Source of the DNA: Myxococcota bacterium
GTDB lineage: Bacteria > Myxococcota_A > UBA9042 > DTJE01
Direction of reading: 5' to 3'
DNA length: 64,000 nt
NCBI GenBank assembly: GCA_017994695.1
Contig: JAGOKF010000007.1
Location: forward strand, 1 to 64,000
Shown here: positions 31,033-39,810 of the stretch, in pieces
How the letters are laid out: every line of letters begins with the position of its first letter
Position numbering within the stretch: the first letter of the stretch is position 1
The notes under the pieces: model-generated
The model's input: only the letters and a program-made list of their open reading frames with translations
Database searches by the model: none
Told to the model about the DNA's origin: nothing
Made by a program: the position numbers and the translations under genes

Positions 31033-32637
31033 TCACCGGGCCGGCGGCTTCGCCGTCCCGGTCTCCTTCCCGGCCTGGTCCTTCCCCTTGCGGGGCGCCT
31101 CCGCCTTCCCACAGTCCACGTTCCACCGGAGGCTGTACCGCTGCCACCCCTGGTGCCGCTGGAACATCACCCGCTCAGTGCTCTCGGTGACGACGTCCTG
31201 GAAGCAGGGGTCCGCCTGGAGCCGGGCCACGAAGGCGTCCAGGACCTCGATGGTCTTCGCCTCGCCCCGGAGGCTGACCTGCTTCGGGTCGATCCGGACC
31301 GATTCCAGTTCCAGCGGGTACCCCCCTGGGGGCTCCTGCTCCCCGGTCGCAGCCGGGACCTGGACCTCCATCGCCTTGGCGATCCGTCCCAGGGTCCCCA
31401 CGGCGGTCCAGGGCGGGAAGACCTTCAGGTCCTCCTCCCCCAGGGACTTCATCTGTTTCAGCGCGGCCTCGAAGGAGGTCTTCTCCTCGCCCAGGACGGC
31501 CTTCGTGAACAGGGACAGTTCCTGGGTCAGGGCGGTTTTCTCGGCCTGGAGCCCGTACCAGCGCACCCCGGCCCGGGCGGCTCCCAGGACCAGGAACAGG
31601 GCCAGCATCGCGGCGAAGAACCCCGCCCGGTCGCGGATCAGCCCCCGCCCCCCCTCGACCGCGAAGGGGCCAGCGCGGAGATTCAGGCTCCCCGGACCGG
31701 CTCCCGAGGCCGCCCCCAGGGCCAGGGCGACCACCTTCACGAACCGGGAGTCCAGCCCGGGACAGGTGGCCGCTCCGGGGATGGGGCAGCGGGCCGGGTC
31801 CAGCACCTCGCAGGGGATCGCCAGGGCCTCCCCGAGGGGCTGCACCAGGAACTCCGCCGAGGGACCGGCGACCTGGATCCGGGTCACCTCCGCCCCCTGG
31901 GCCGCCGCCGCCGCAACGCTGACCACCAGTTCCCGGAGGAAGGCCGGGGACACCTCCCCGCCCGCAAGCACCTCCTCGCCCAGGGCCGACGACCGGACCA
32001 TCGAGACGGTCCGTCCCCGGGTCACCACGAGGTCCACCTGCTCCTCTTCCGCCCAGACGATCATCTGCACCGGGAGGCTGCCATCCTCCCCCGGAGGATC
32101 CTCGCACCAGGGCAGCAGGCTGAGCAGGCAGACCCCGTCCATCGACACCCGGACCGGGTCCAGCCCCGCCTCCCGGCAGTTCCCCAGGAATTCCGTGAAC
32201 GATCCCGCCGGGGTCGCCACGCCCAGGACCTCCAGGCCTCCCCCCTGGGAACCGATCGGTTCCCAGGCGGTGTGCATCTCCTCGATCGGGATCGGCAGCA
32301 GCGACATCCACTGGAACGGCAGCGCCGCGTCCACCTGCATCGCCTTGCGGAACGGAAACGAGAACCGCCGCACGAAGGCCCGCTCCCCGGGGTAGGAGAC
32401 CACCACCGTGTCCAGGGGCCCGGGCGGCGGGACGATCTTCCCGGCCAGCAGGGTCCCGACGTCGATCCGGGCCCCGGGAGCCTCTTCCTCCCCCGAAATC
32501 GCCTCCTCGTCCGCCGGCGCCCGTCTCCGGGGCCACTCGTACACCCCCTTCAGTTCGAACCGTCGCAGGCGGGTCTCCACCACGGCCACCCGGACCGTTT
32601 CGCGACCCCACGTGACACCCAGAACCCGGTGGCCCAT
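31033..32637 (-). CDS. gspL: Type II secretion system protein GspL
   Basis: Length 534 residues. The N-terminal half is the cytoplasmic actin/PilM-like fold (VLGVTWGRETVRVAVVETR; VVVSYPGERAFVRRFSFPF) that binds GspE. A membrane segment lies near residue 345 (FFAAMLALFLVLGAARAGV). The periplasmic part is a coiled-coil and ferredoxin-like domain similar to PilN. The ATG at 32637 is preferred because GAGGTGACC precedes it. An upstream GTG lies in the stop region of gspK. Confidence 0.9.
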   Translation of the reverse strand: MGHRVLGVTWGRETVRVAVVETRLRRFELKGVYEWPRRRAPADEEAISGEEEAPGARIDVGTLLAGKIVPPPGPLDTVVVSYPGERAFVRRFSFPFRKAMQVDAALPFQWMSLLPIPIEEMHTAWEPIGSQGGGLEVLGVATPAGSFTEFLGNCREAGLDPVRVSMDGVCLLSLLPWCEDPPGEDGSLPVQMIVWAEEEQVDLVVTRGRTVSMVRSSALGEEVLAGGEVSPAFLRELVVSVAAAAAQGAEVTRIQVAGPSAEFLVQPLGEALAIPCEVLDPARCPIPGAATCPGLDSRFVKVVALALGAASGAGPGSLNLRAGPFAVEGGRGLIRDRAGFFAAMLALFLVLGAARAGVRWYGLQAEKTALTQELSLFTKAVLGEEKTSFEAALKQMKSLGEEDLKVFPPWTAVGTLGRIAKAMEVQVPAATGEQEPPGGYPLELESVRIDPKQVSLRGEAKTIEVLDAFVARLQADPCFQDVVTESTERVMFQRHQGWQRYSLRWNVDCGKAEAPRKGKDQAGKETGTAKPPAR

Positions 32638-32644
32638 GGTCACC

Positions 32645-33889
32645 TCACTGCCGGGACCCCTCGGAAGGAGTCCCGGCCTTTCGAGACAGCGACGAGGCGT
32701 CGAAACCGGTCTCGCGCCAGTACAGCCAGTTCGTCGATCCCTGGTCGATCACCGCGGTGATCTGCCATCCCGAGGACCCCGCCCAGCCCCGGGAGGTGAC
32801 CCGCAGGGTCTTGGCCCGGGTGCCGATCAGGGCCCTCAAGGTTCCCTGGTTCAGCGCCAGCAGCTGGCTGAACGGCTCGGGCAGCCGCTGGAAGAAGCCG
32901 AGGAACTCGTTCTCGTTGGCGAAGGGCGGCAGGAACAGTTCCCGCTTGATGCGCCGGCAGGAATCCAGCAGCAGCAGCACCCGGTCCACCAGGGTGTTGC
33001 CGCTGTCCAGCGTCTGCCCGCAGGCCACCTGTCGATCCCCGAGGAGGTTGTCGCAGATCAGGGCCTTCAGCACCTGGAGGTCCGCCTCGTTGACGTTGAC
33101 CTTGCCCGTCTGGTAGGGCGTCACCAGGTCCTTCAGGCGGCAGAACAGGTCGTCGCTGACCCCCTCCACCAGCCGCATTTCCTCCAGGCTGTCCATCGGG
33201 GCGTTCCGGGCGCGGTAGCCGTGGCGGGAGTAGTCCACGTTCTCCCCGGCGCCCCCCGCGGACACGAAGTTGCCGGCGCTGTCGATGTCCGACCGCTCGT
33301 CGTCGGGGTCGGTCCAGTCGATCAGGTTCAGGATCACCTCGGCGGCCTTCCGGTCCATCCCCGTGGCCGTGGGACGGCTCTCGGGGTCCACCCGCCAGGC
33401 CAGCAGGGGATAGAGGCGGGTGAACAGGGCCTTCCGGTCCTGGATCGAGGCCCCGGCATTGATGCTGATCCGAGCGTCCTCGGGCTCCACGGCCACCTCG
33501 AAGGACCCCTCCTGGACCCCGAGCCCCGGTTGCCCCTTCAGGTTGATGAAGTCCACCCCCAGCACCTGGACGGTCCCCCGGCTGAAGATCTCGGCGAACT
33601 TCCCCGCGTACTGCCAGAGGTCCACCACCCGCCGGCCCCCGCCGAAGGCCGCCACGGCCTGGTCCACCATCTTCTGGCTCGTGACCACCAGCCGGGCGAT
33701 CTCCATGCCGCTCCGGGCGTGGAAGTAGGCCTGGACCTGCCGCTCCAGGTTGTGGGCCGACTGGACCGCGATGCTCGACCGGTGGGTGAACTCGGCCGAG
33801 AAGGCCGCCAGGATGGCGATGCCGGCAAGCACCAGCACCAGGGCCACCCCCCGGGCCTCCCGCCATCGCTGCCGCCACCCGCGCCCCAT
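32645..33889 (-). CDS. gspK: Type II secretion minor pseudopilin GspK
   Basis: Length 414 residues. The prepilin-like N-terminus is ARGVALVLVLAGIAILAAFS, in which the usual Glu5 is absent, as is normal for GspK. The large alpha-helical insertion domain with two helix-hairpin-like segments (MDRKAAEVILNLIDWTDPDDE; GKVNVNEADLQVLKALI) is diagnostic. GspK caps the pseudopilus tip together with GspI and GspJ. Starts after GAGAGGGACCG, 11 bases behind gspJ. Confidence 0.93.
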   Translation of the reverse strand: MGRGWRQRWREARGVALVLVLAGIAILAAFSAEFTHRSSIAVQSAHNLERQVQAYFHARSGMEIARLVVTSQKMVDQAVAAFGGGRRVVDLWQYAGKFAEIFSRGTVQVLGVDFINLKGQPGLGVQEGSFEVAVEPEDARISINAGASIQDRKALFTRLYPLLAWRVDPESRPTATGMDRKAAEVILNLIDWTDPDDERSDIDSAGNFVSAGGAGENVDYSRHGYRARNAPMDSLEEMRLVEGVSDDLFCRLKDLVTPYQTGKVNVNEADLQVLKALICDNLLGDRQVACGQTLDSGNTLVDRVLLLLDSCRRIKRELFLPPFANENEFLGFFQRLPEPFSQLLALNQGTLRALIGTRAKTLRVTSRGWAGSSGWQITAVIDQGSTNWLYWRETGFDASSLSRKAGTPSEGSRQ

Positions 33890-33900
33890 CGGTCCCTCTC

Positions 33901-34686
33901 CTAGTAGGCCAGGGGAAACACCAGGTGCACCCGGGCCTCGGTCTCGAAGGGGAAGCGGTTCCCCTCCTCGTCCACCAGCACCAGCCGCAGGTAGACCCGC
34001 TCCGGCAGCCGGTACTCCTCCAGCATCTTCTGCTGGCTGGCCTTCTGGAGCGCCGACCCGGTCGGGGTCAGCACCGGGGCGTACTTCCCCGCGTCTCCCG
34101 CCTTGCCCGCCTTCAGGGCGTCCTCCATCCGGACCTTCCAGTCGTCCTTCCAGTCCTCGGCCTTGGAATCCCAGTAGCGCACCCGGAACTCCTGGACCCC
34201 GGTCACCAGGGTCTCCACCGTGCCGCCCTTCTCGGGGTCCGTGTCCAGCAGGGGCTTCTCCCGGCGCTGGATCGTGAGGCCCCCCTCGTCCCGGCCCAGG
34301 CGGTACTCCACGACGCCCTGGTCCGACTCCCGGGACCCGCGGCGTCGGCGCTCGTGGCCGAGGTAGGTGAACGTCAGTCCGTCGGACTGGCCCAGGAAGA
34401 GCGTCGTCGTGGCGGGCTCCTCCCGGTTCATGTGATTCGACACGAAGGCCATCGAGAGGTCCGCCACGATCCGCCGCAGGGCCATCCGGGCCCCGTGGTT
34501 CAGTTCCTCGACCCGGGCGATCCGTTCCCGGGCCCGGAACGACAGCACGAGCCCCTGGTACATCAGGGCCGACAGCATCGCCAGGAGCCCCACCGCGACC
34601 AGCACCTCCATCAGCGTGAAGCCCCGAGGACCCCCGGGCACGGGAGCCGCGGATTCCCGGATGGGGGAAATCGCTGCCCGCCTCAC
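33901..34686 (-). CDS. gspJ: Type II secretion minor pseudopilin GspJ
   Basis: Length 261 residues with a GTG start inside a GTGA overlap with the end of gspI, after GGAGG. The prepilin motif is GFTLMEVLVAVGLLAMLSALMYQ, preceded by an extended leader of about 24 residues. The rest is the beta-rich GspJ domain (GVQEFRVRYWDSKAEDWKDDW; YLRLVLVDEEGN). It forms the tip complex with GspI and GspK. Confidence 0.9.
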   Translation of the reverse strand: MRRAAISPIRESAAPVPGGPRGFTLMEVLVAVGLLAMLSALMYQGLVLSFRARERIARVEELNHGARMALRRIVADLSMAFVSNHMNREEPATTTLFLGQSDGLTFTYLGHERRRRGSRESDQGVVEYRLGRDEGGLTIQRREKPLLDTDPEKGGTVETLVTGVQEFRVRYWDSKAEDWKDDWKVRMEDALKAGKAGDAGKYAPVLTPTGSALQKASQQKMLEEYRLPERVYLRLVLVDEEGNRFPFETEARVHLVFPLAY

Positions 34687-35438
34687 GGGGTCCTCCGCTT
34701 CGTCGAGTCGTTCGGCGGAGGCGCCGAGTTGGGAGGGATCTGGGACTGGGCCGCGTCGAGGACCTCCCGGGCCCTCTCGGCTTCCCGCATCTGGGCGACC
34801 TCCTCCTCGGGCAGGGAGACCACGAAGGTCTCCACCTGCAACTGCCGGTGCCCCCGGGGACCGTCCTTCCAGTCCAGCCGCACCACCAGCTGGCGGGTTC
34901 GCCGGGTGACCTCCTGGAGGATCCGGGGCAGGAAGCCCACCAGGGCCGTGGCCCCCATGATCACCTGGCTCAGGTTGATGTTGCAGAGGGCCATCACCTC
35001 CTCGCCCTGGGGTCCGAAGAGGGGCGCCAGCATGGCCAGTTTTCCGGGGTCCATGCCCGCCAGGAGATTCTCGCCGGCGCCCGACGCACCTCCTCCCATC
35101 CACTGCTGGAGGGCCGACTGGGCGATCTCCTGGACCTGGTCCGGGGTCATCTCCACCGCCTTCAGGTCGAACCGGCAGGTGAAGTCCCTCTGGAAGTCCC
35201 GGGGCACCTCGCAGGGACGGTCCTCCAGGGAGTTGGAGGGGAAGCCCTGGCGGACGTAGTAGGAGTGGATGTCGTTGACGACCCCCTCCATCAGGAACGA
35301 GGCGGTGGTCATGCGGGTGATCCGGGCGACCTGGGAGGTGGCCGCGTTGTTGGCGTAGGTGATGGCCCCGAGCGCCAGGGCCAGGATGGCCAGCGCCAGC
35401 ATCACCTCCAGCAGCGTGAATCCCCGCTCTCGGGTCAT
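34683..35438 (-). CDS. gspI: Type II secretion minor pseudopilin GspI
   Basis: Length 251 residues. The leader is very short, MTRERG|FTLLEVMLALAILALALGA, with the prepilin Gly-Phe cleavage site and Glu5. The domain is longer than enterobacterial GspI (about 125 residues). It contains an inserted segment with MGGGASGAGENLLAGMDPGK and a C-terminal acidic helix with an Asn/Pro-rich tail. Its order between gspH and gspJ supports the assignment. Confidence 0.88.
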   Translation of the reverse strand: MTRERGFTLLEVMLALAILALALGAITYANNAATSQVARITRMTTASFLMEGVVNDIHSYYVRQGFPSNSLEDRPCEVPRDFQRDFTCRFDLKAVEMTPDQVQEIAQSALQQWMGGGASGAGENLLAGMDPGKLAMLAPLFGPQGEEVMALCNINLSQVIMGATALVGFLPRILQEVTRRTRQLVVRLDWKDGPRGHRQLQVETFVVSLPEEEVAQMREAERAREVLDAAQSQIPPNSAPPPNDSTKRRTP

Positions 35439-35460
35439 CTCGCCTCCCCCGGCCCGACGA

Positions 35461-36249
35461 TCAGCGATCCAGCAGGCCCCCGGGGTCCAGTTCCTCGTGG
35501 TGGACCCGGGCGGTCCCCATCAGCGGAACCGTCTCCACCGTGTAGACCTCGTCGTCCCGTCGCAGGTACACGTAGGCCGCCTCCACGTAGCCGCTCGGGA
35601 AGAAGTAGACCTCGGCCCTTCCCTCCTCGGTGGGGTCCATCTGGTGGCTGGTCATCACCCGGAAGATCGACAGTCCCTTGGCCAGGTCCGTCCGCTTCAG
35701 GAGCCTGGGCCTTTGGGCCTTCGCCCCCTTCCCGTCCTCGGCCGAGGCGGGCTCGGGGGACGGCGGCGACGGCTGGCCCCCCTGGAGCAGGCTCGCGATC
35801 CCCTGGGGCGAGGCCAGGGCCTGGGCCAGCGCCGAGGCCGTCGGGATGGCCAGGGGTTCCCGGGAGGCCTCCTCGGCCCCGGGGTCCTGGTCCTCCCCCA
35901 TCTCCTCCCGGGAAGGAAGCAGGGCGGTTCCGCAGCCCATGGAAGGGTCCGCCGGCTCCCCCCACCAGGCCCCGGCCGACAGGTCCAGGACCAGGCGATA
36001 GGGCCGGCTGGTCACCACCGCCAGGTCCGACAGGTAGCGCACCGAGGCCGACAGCCGCTGGGCCGCCGCGCTGATGCCGGCCTTCCGCACCGACCGGATC
36101 GTCGCCACCCCCGCCAGCATCAGGGCCAGGGCGATGGCCAGCACCGCCGACAGTTCGATCAGGGTGTACCCCCCGGCACCCGGCGCCCGGACCCGCCGCC
36201 CGAACCCCGGCTCCCGGGGTCTCCCCTGCCTGTCGGGCCTCGCTCCCAT
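35461..36249 (-). CDS. gspH: Type II secretion minor pseudopilin GspH
   Basis: Length 262 residues. A leader of about 27 residues ends in GG|YTLIELSAVLAIALALMLAGV, the prepilin motif with Glu5. Its body has the GspH beta domain (SRPYRLVLDLSAGAW; AEVYFFPSGYVEAAYVYL), with a low-complexity Ala/Pro/Ser insertion in the middle (about 125-180). It is a minor pilin near the base or tip of the pseudopilus. It starts nine bases after the gspG stop. Confidence 0.88.
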   Translation of the reverse strand: MGARPDRQGRPREPGFGRRVRAPGAGGYTLIELSAVLAIALALMLAGVATIRSVRKAGISAAAQRLSASVRYLSDLAVVTSRPYRLVLDLSAGAWWGEPADPSMGCGTALLPSREEMGEDQDPGAEEASREPLAIPTASALAQALASPQGIASLLQGGQPSPPSPEPASAEDGKGAKAQRPRLLKRTDLAKGLSIFRVMTSHQMDPTEEGRAEVYFFPSGYVEAAYVYLRRDDEVYTVETVPLMGTARVHHEELDPGGLLDR

Positions 36250-36257
36250 GGGGCCGC

Positions 36258-36674
36258 CTACTCGTAGCAGATGTCGTCATCGCCCCCCATGCGCCGGTCC
36301 GGCCCCCCGGAGCACAGGTCGAACTCCCGGGATCGATCCGACGAGGGGTACGAGTACTGGAATTCCTGGCCCCAGGGGTCCTTCAACTGCTTCGGCTTCA
36401 GGGGCGCCCCGGCCCCCTCGGTCAGCACCTGGAGGCTGTTCGGGAACTCCCCGTCCAGGGCGTACATCTGGATCGCGTTGGCGATGTTGTTCAACTGGGT
36501 CCGGCAGGCGCTCACCTTCGCCTTGTTCAGGTACCCCACCACGCCCACGCCGATGGCGGTCATCACGATGCCGATGATGGCGATGACCACCATGATCTCC
36601 AGCAGCGTCATGCCCCGGGCCATCCGGGCGGCCGCCCTCCGGGCCCCCTGCCGCCAGATCTCCTGCCGTTCCAT
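36258..36674 (-). CDS. gspG: Type II secretion major pseudopilin GspG
   Basis: Length 138 residues with the ATG after GGGAGGTGGATCG. The prepilin site is RG|MTLLEIMVVIAIIGIVMTAIG. The globular domain carries the GspG calcium-loop pattern (KDPWGQEFQYSYPS; EFDLCSGGPDRRMGG; DDDI). GspG is the main fibre subunit of the secretion piston, and its calcium site stabilises the fibre. A pair of Cys (SACRTQ; DLCSGG; ICYE) is unusual for GspG and could form a disulfide. Confidence 0.95.
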   Translation of the reverse strand: MERQEIWRQGARRAAARMARGMTLLEIMVVIAIIGIVMTAIGVGVVGYLNKAKVSACRTQLNNIANAIQMYALDGEFPNSLQVLTEGAGAPLKPKQLKDPWGQEFQYSYPSSDRSREFDLCSGGPDRRMGGDDDICYE

Positions 36675-36725
36675 CGATCCACCTCCCTGCATCCGGAACT
36701 CCCGTCCCTCCAGGGGCAGGCACCG

Positions 36726-38027
36726 TCACCCGCCCCCGGCGATCACCTCGTTCATGCGCAGCATCGGCATCAGGATCGCGAAGACCAGGAAGGCCACCAT
36801 GATCCCCATGCCGACGATCATCACGGGCTCCAGCACGGCCGTCAGCGTCGACACGCGGGCGTCCACCTCGGCGTCGTAGGCGTCGGCCACGTTGCCCAGC
36901 ATGTCCTCCAGTTGCCCCGTCTTCTCCCCGATGGCGATCATGTGGGTCATCATCGGCGGAAAGAGGCCGCTCCGCTGGAGCGGCACCGCCAGGCTCTCCC
37001 CCTCCCGGACCGCCACCTTGGCGTCGTCGATGGCCTTCGCCAGCAGCACGTTGCCGACAATCGTCCGGACGATGTCCAGGGACGTCAGCACCGGCACCCC
37101 GGAGTTCAGCAGCGTGGCCAGCGTCCGGCCGAATCGGGAGACGGCGACCAGGCGCACCACCGGCCCGAAGATCGGCACCCGCAACCGGAACCGGTCCCAG
37201 CGCACCCGGCCCTTCTCGGTGCGGATCCAACGCCGGAAGGCCCAGATCCCGGCGGCGATGGCCGGGAAGGTGATGAACCACGTCTTCGTGAACAGGTTGC
37301 TGATCGTGATCAGGATGCGGGTCACCAGGGGCAGTTCCCCGCCCATGTCGCTGAAGAGGTCCACCATCCGGGGGATCACGAAGGTCATCATCATCGCGAT
37401 CAGCAGGAAGGCCACCCCGGCCATCAGGACCGGATAGACCATCGCCGCCGTGATCTTCGACCTCAGGCGCACCTGGGCCTCCAGGAAGTCCGCCAGTCGG
37501 GCCAGGACCAGGTCCAGGGTGCCCGATGCCTCCCCGACCCGCACCATGTTCACGTAGAGTTCGGGAAAGACCCCCCGGTGATCCGCCAGAGCATCGGCCA
37601 GGCTTCCGCCCTCCCGGACCTTCTCCCGGATCTGCCCCAGGACCTCCTTCAGGCGCGGGCGTTCCTGCTGCTCCACCAGGGCCGTCAGGGAGTCGGTCAT
37701 CGGGATCCCGGCCTTCAGCAGCGTGCCGAACTGGCGGGTCATCACCGCGACGTCCGCGGGGCGCACCCGCTCGAAGAACCGCTTCAGGTCCACTTCCCGG
37801 GACAGGAGGCCGCCGCCCTCCTTCCCGGTGCCGCGGGCGACCGGGGCCGCCTTGCCGCCCCCCCGGGAGGGCCGGGCCGGGGCCTTGCCCCCCGCCTCGC
37901 TGAATCCCGTCAGGTAGAGGCTCTTCTGGGACAGGCGCTGCCGCAGGTCCGCCGGGCCGTCGGCCTCCTGGAGGCCCGAGACCGGCTTGCCCTTGCCATT
38001 CAGCGCCTTGTACTGGTACAGCGGCAT
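36726..38027 (-). CDS. gspF: Type II secretion inner-membrane protein GspF
   Basis: Length 433 residues. The N-terminus is the usual MPLYQYKALNGKGKPVSG. Two tandem T2SSF helical-bundle domains follow (about 90-215 and 295-420) with three membrane segments (near 195-215, 245-265 and 400-425). A Gly/Lys/Pro-rich linker near 45-75 separates the N-terminal module. GspF is the platform protein contacted by GspE and GspL. Starts 40 bases before gspE ends. Confidence 0.95.
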   Translation of the reverse strand: MPLYQYKALNGKGKPVSGLQEADGPADLRQRLSQKSLYLTGFSEAGGKAPARPSRGGGKAAPVARGTGKEGGGLLSREVDLKRFFERVRPADVAVMTRQFGTLLKAGIPMTDSLTALVEQQERPRLKEVLGQIREKVREGGSLADALADHRGVFPELYVNMVRVGEASGTLDLVLARLADFLEAQVRLRSKITAAMVYPVLMAGVAFLLIAMMMTFVIPRMVDLFSDMGGELPLVTRILITISNLFTKTWFITFPAIAAGIWAFRRWIRTEKGRVRWDRFRLRVPIFGPVVRLVAVSRFGRTLATLLNSGVPVLTSLDIVRTIVGNVLLAKAIDDAKVAVREGESLAVPLQRSGLFPPMMTHMIAIGEKTGQLEDMLGNVADAYDAEVDARVSTLTAVLEPVMIVGMGIMVAFLVFAILMPMLRMNEVIAGGG

Positions 38028-38066
38028 CTTGCCCGATTCCCTTCGCGGGCCCCGGCTTCCGGGACC

Positions 38067-39800
38067 TCAGTCCATGTCCCCCTGGGTGACCCGCATCACC
38101 TCCTCGGCGGTGGTGATGCCCCGCCGGACCTTCAGCACCCCGTCCTGGCGCAGGGTGCGCATGCCCCGGGTCATCGCGACCTTCTTGATCTGCGCGGCGT
38201 CGGTGTTCTTCATCACCAGTTCCCGGACAGCCTCGTCCACCACCAGCAGTTCGTAGATGGCCTGCCGGCCCGCGTAGCCCGTGTTCTGGCAGGCCGGACA
38301 GCCCACCGCCCGGTAGAAGGTGTCCCCGGGGGCCACCCCGGGGAGCCCCAGCACCTCCAGCTCGCCGGGAGAGGGGACGAAGGGTTCCCGGCACTTCGGG
38401 CAGAGCACCCGGACCAGCCGCTGGGCCACCATCGCCAGCACCGACGAGGCGATCAGGAAGGGCTCGACCCCCATGTCCACCAGGCGGGTGAAGGCCGAGG
38501 CGGCATCGTTGGTGTGCAGGGTGCTGAAGACCAGATGGCCGGTCAGGGACGCCTGGACGGCGATCTCCGCGGTCTCCCGGTCCCGGATCTCCCCGATCAG
38601 CACGACGTCCGGGTCCTGGCGCAGGATCGCCCGGAGCCCGTTGGCGAAGGTGAAGTCGATCTTCGGGTTCACCTGCATCTGGCCGATGCCGTTGATCTGG
38701 TACTCGACGGGGTCCTCGATGGTCAGGATGTTCTTGTCGGGCGTGTTGATCCGCACCAGGCAGGCATAGAGCGTGGTGGTCTTTCCCGACCCGGTGGGAC
38801 CGGTCACCAGGATGATCCCATGGGGCCTCGTGATCAGGTCTTCGAGCCGGTCCCGGAGATCGCCGTCCAGGCCCAGGTCCGACAGTTCCAGGATCGTCGA
38901 GGTCCTGTCCAGGATGCGCATCACCACCCGCTCGCCGAAGGTCGTCGGCACCGTCGACAGGCGGATGTCGATCTCCTTGCCCGCCACCACTCGACGGATG
39001 CGCCCGTCCTGGGGGAGGCGCTTCTCGGCGATGTTCAGGTTGCCCATGATCTTGATGCGGCTGGTGATGGACGCCTGGAAGCGCTTCGGCGGCTGGAGCA
39101 CCTCCCGGAGGATGCCGTCCTTCCGGAAGCGGACCGACAGGTGCTTCTCGAAGGGCTCGATGTGGATGTCGCTTACCCGCTCCTTCACCGCCTGGGACAG
39201 GATGCTGTTGACCAGGCGGATGATCGGGGCCTCGTCGGTGACGTCCAGCAGGTCCTTGGTGGACTCCTCGATCTCGTGGGCGATGCTGCCCAGGTCCTCG
39301 TCCTGGAAGACCTCCCCCGCGGTCCCCTCGAGGCCGCTCTTCCGGTCATAGACCCGGTTGATCCCCTCGAAGATCACGTCCCGGGGAGCCAGGCAGGGCG
39401 CCAGGCGGACGCCCAGGATCACCCGGAGGTCGTCCAGCACCTCCTGGCGCAGGGGATTCGCGATGGCCACCACCACCCGGTCCCCCTCCCGGCGCAGGGG
39501 CAGGGCGAGGGCCTGCTTGGCCCATGTGATCGGGAGATCCGCGATCAGGGCCAGGTCCACGTCGTCCACCGGCAGGGTCTCCAGCACCTCCAGTCCCAGC
39601 AGGGCTCCGAAGACCGCCAGGAAGCGCTTCTCCTCCATCAGCCCGAGGTTCAGCAGGGCATCGACGAGGCCCAGTTCCGGCCTCTGCTGGCGCACCTCCT
39701 CGGCCCGGGCGATGCCCGGGGGATCGACCAGGTGGTGCTCCAGCAGCAGCCGCGTCAGGAAATCGTTCCCCATCGAGGGGGCAGTGCCTTCGGCGCCCAT
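38067..39800 (-). CDS. gspE: Type II secretion ATPase GspE
   Basis: Length 577 residues. The N1E/N2E domain comes first (about 10-150). The ATPase core has Walker A GPTGSGKT (334-341), the Asp-box (IEDPVEYQ), Walker B (ILRQDPDVVLIGEIRD) and the His-box (GHLVFSTLHTND). The C-terminal zinc module has CPKC and CPAC pairs. It powers pseudopilus assembly from the cytoplasm. Two ATGs are possible (39800 and 39773); the first has GAGGAAGG before it. Confidence 0.97.
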   Translation of the reverse strand: MGAEGTAPSMGNDFLTRLLLEHHLVDPPGIARAEEVRQQRPELGLVDALLNLGLMEEKRFLAVFGALLGLEVLETLPVDDVDLALIADLPITWAKQALALPLRREGDRVVVAIANPLRQEVLDDLRVILGVRLAPCLAPRDVIFEGINRVYDRKSGLEGTAGEVFQDEDLGSIAHEIEESTKDLLDVTDEAPIIRLVNSILSQAVKERVSDIHIEPFEKHLSVRFRKDGILREVLQPPKRFQASITSRIKIMGNLNIAEKRLPQDGRIRRVVAGKEIDIRLSTVPTTFGERVVMRILDRTSTILELSDLGLDGDLRDRLEDLITRPHGIILVTGPTGSGKTTTLYACLVRINTPDKNILTIEDPVEYQINGIGQMQVNPKIDFTFANGLRAILRQDPDVVLIGEIRDRETAEIAVQASLTGHLVFSTLHTNDAASAFTRLVDMGVEPFLIASSVLAMVAQRLVRVLCPKCREPFVPSPGELEVLGLPGVAPGDTFYRAVGCPACQNTGYAGRQAIYELLVVDEAVRELVMKNTDAAQIKKVAMTRGMRTLRQDGVLKVRRGITTAEEVMRVTQGDMD

Positions 39801-39810
39801 GGTTCCTTCC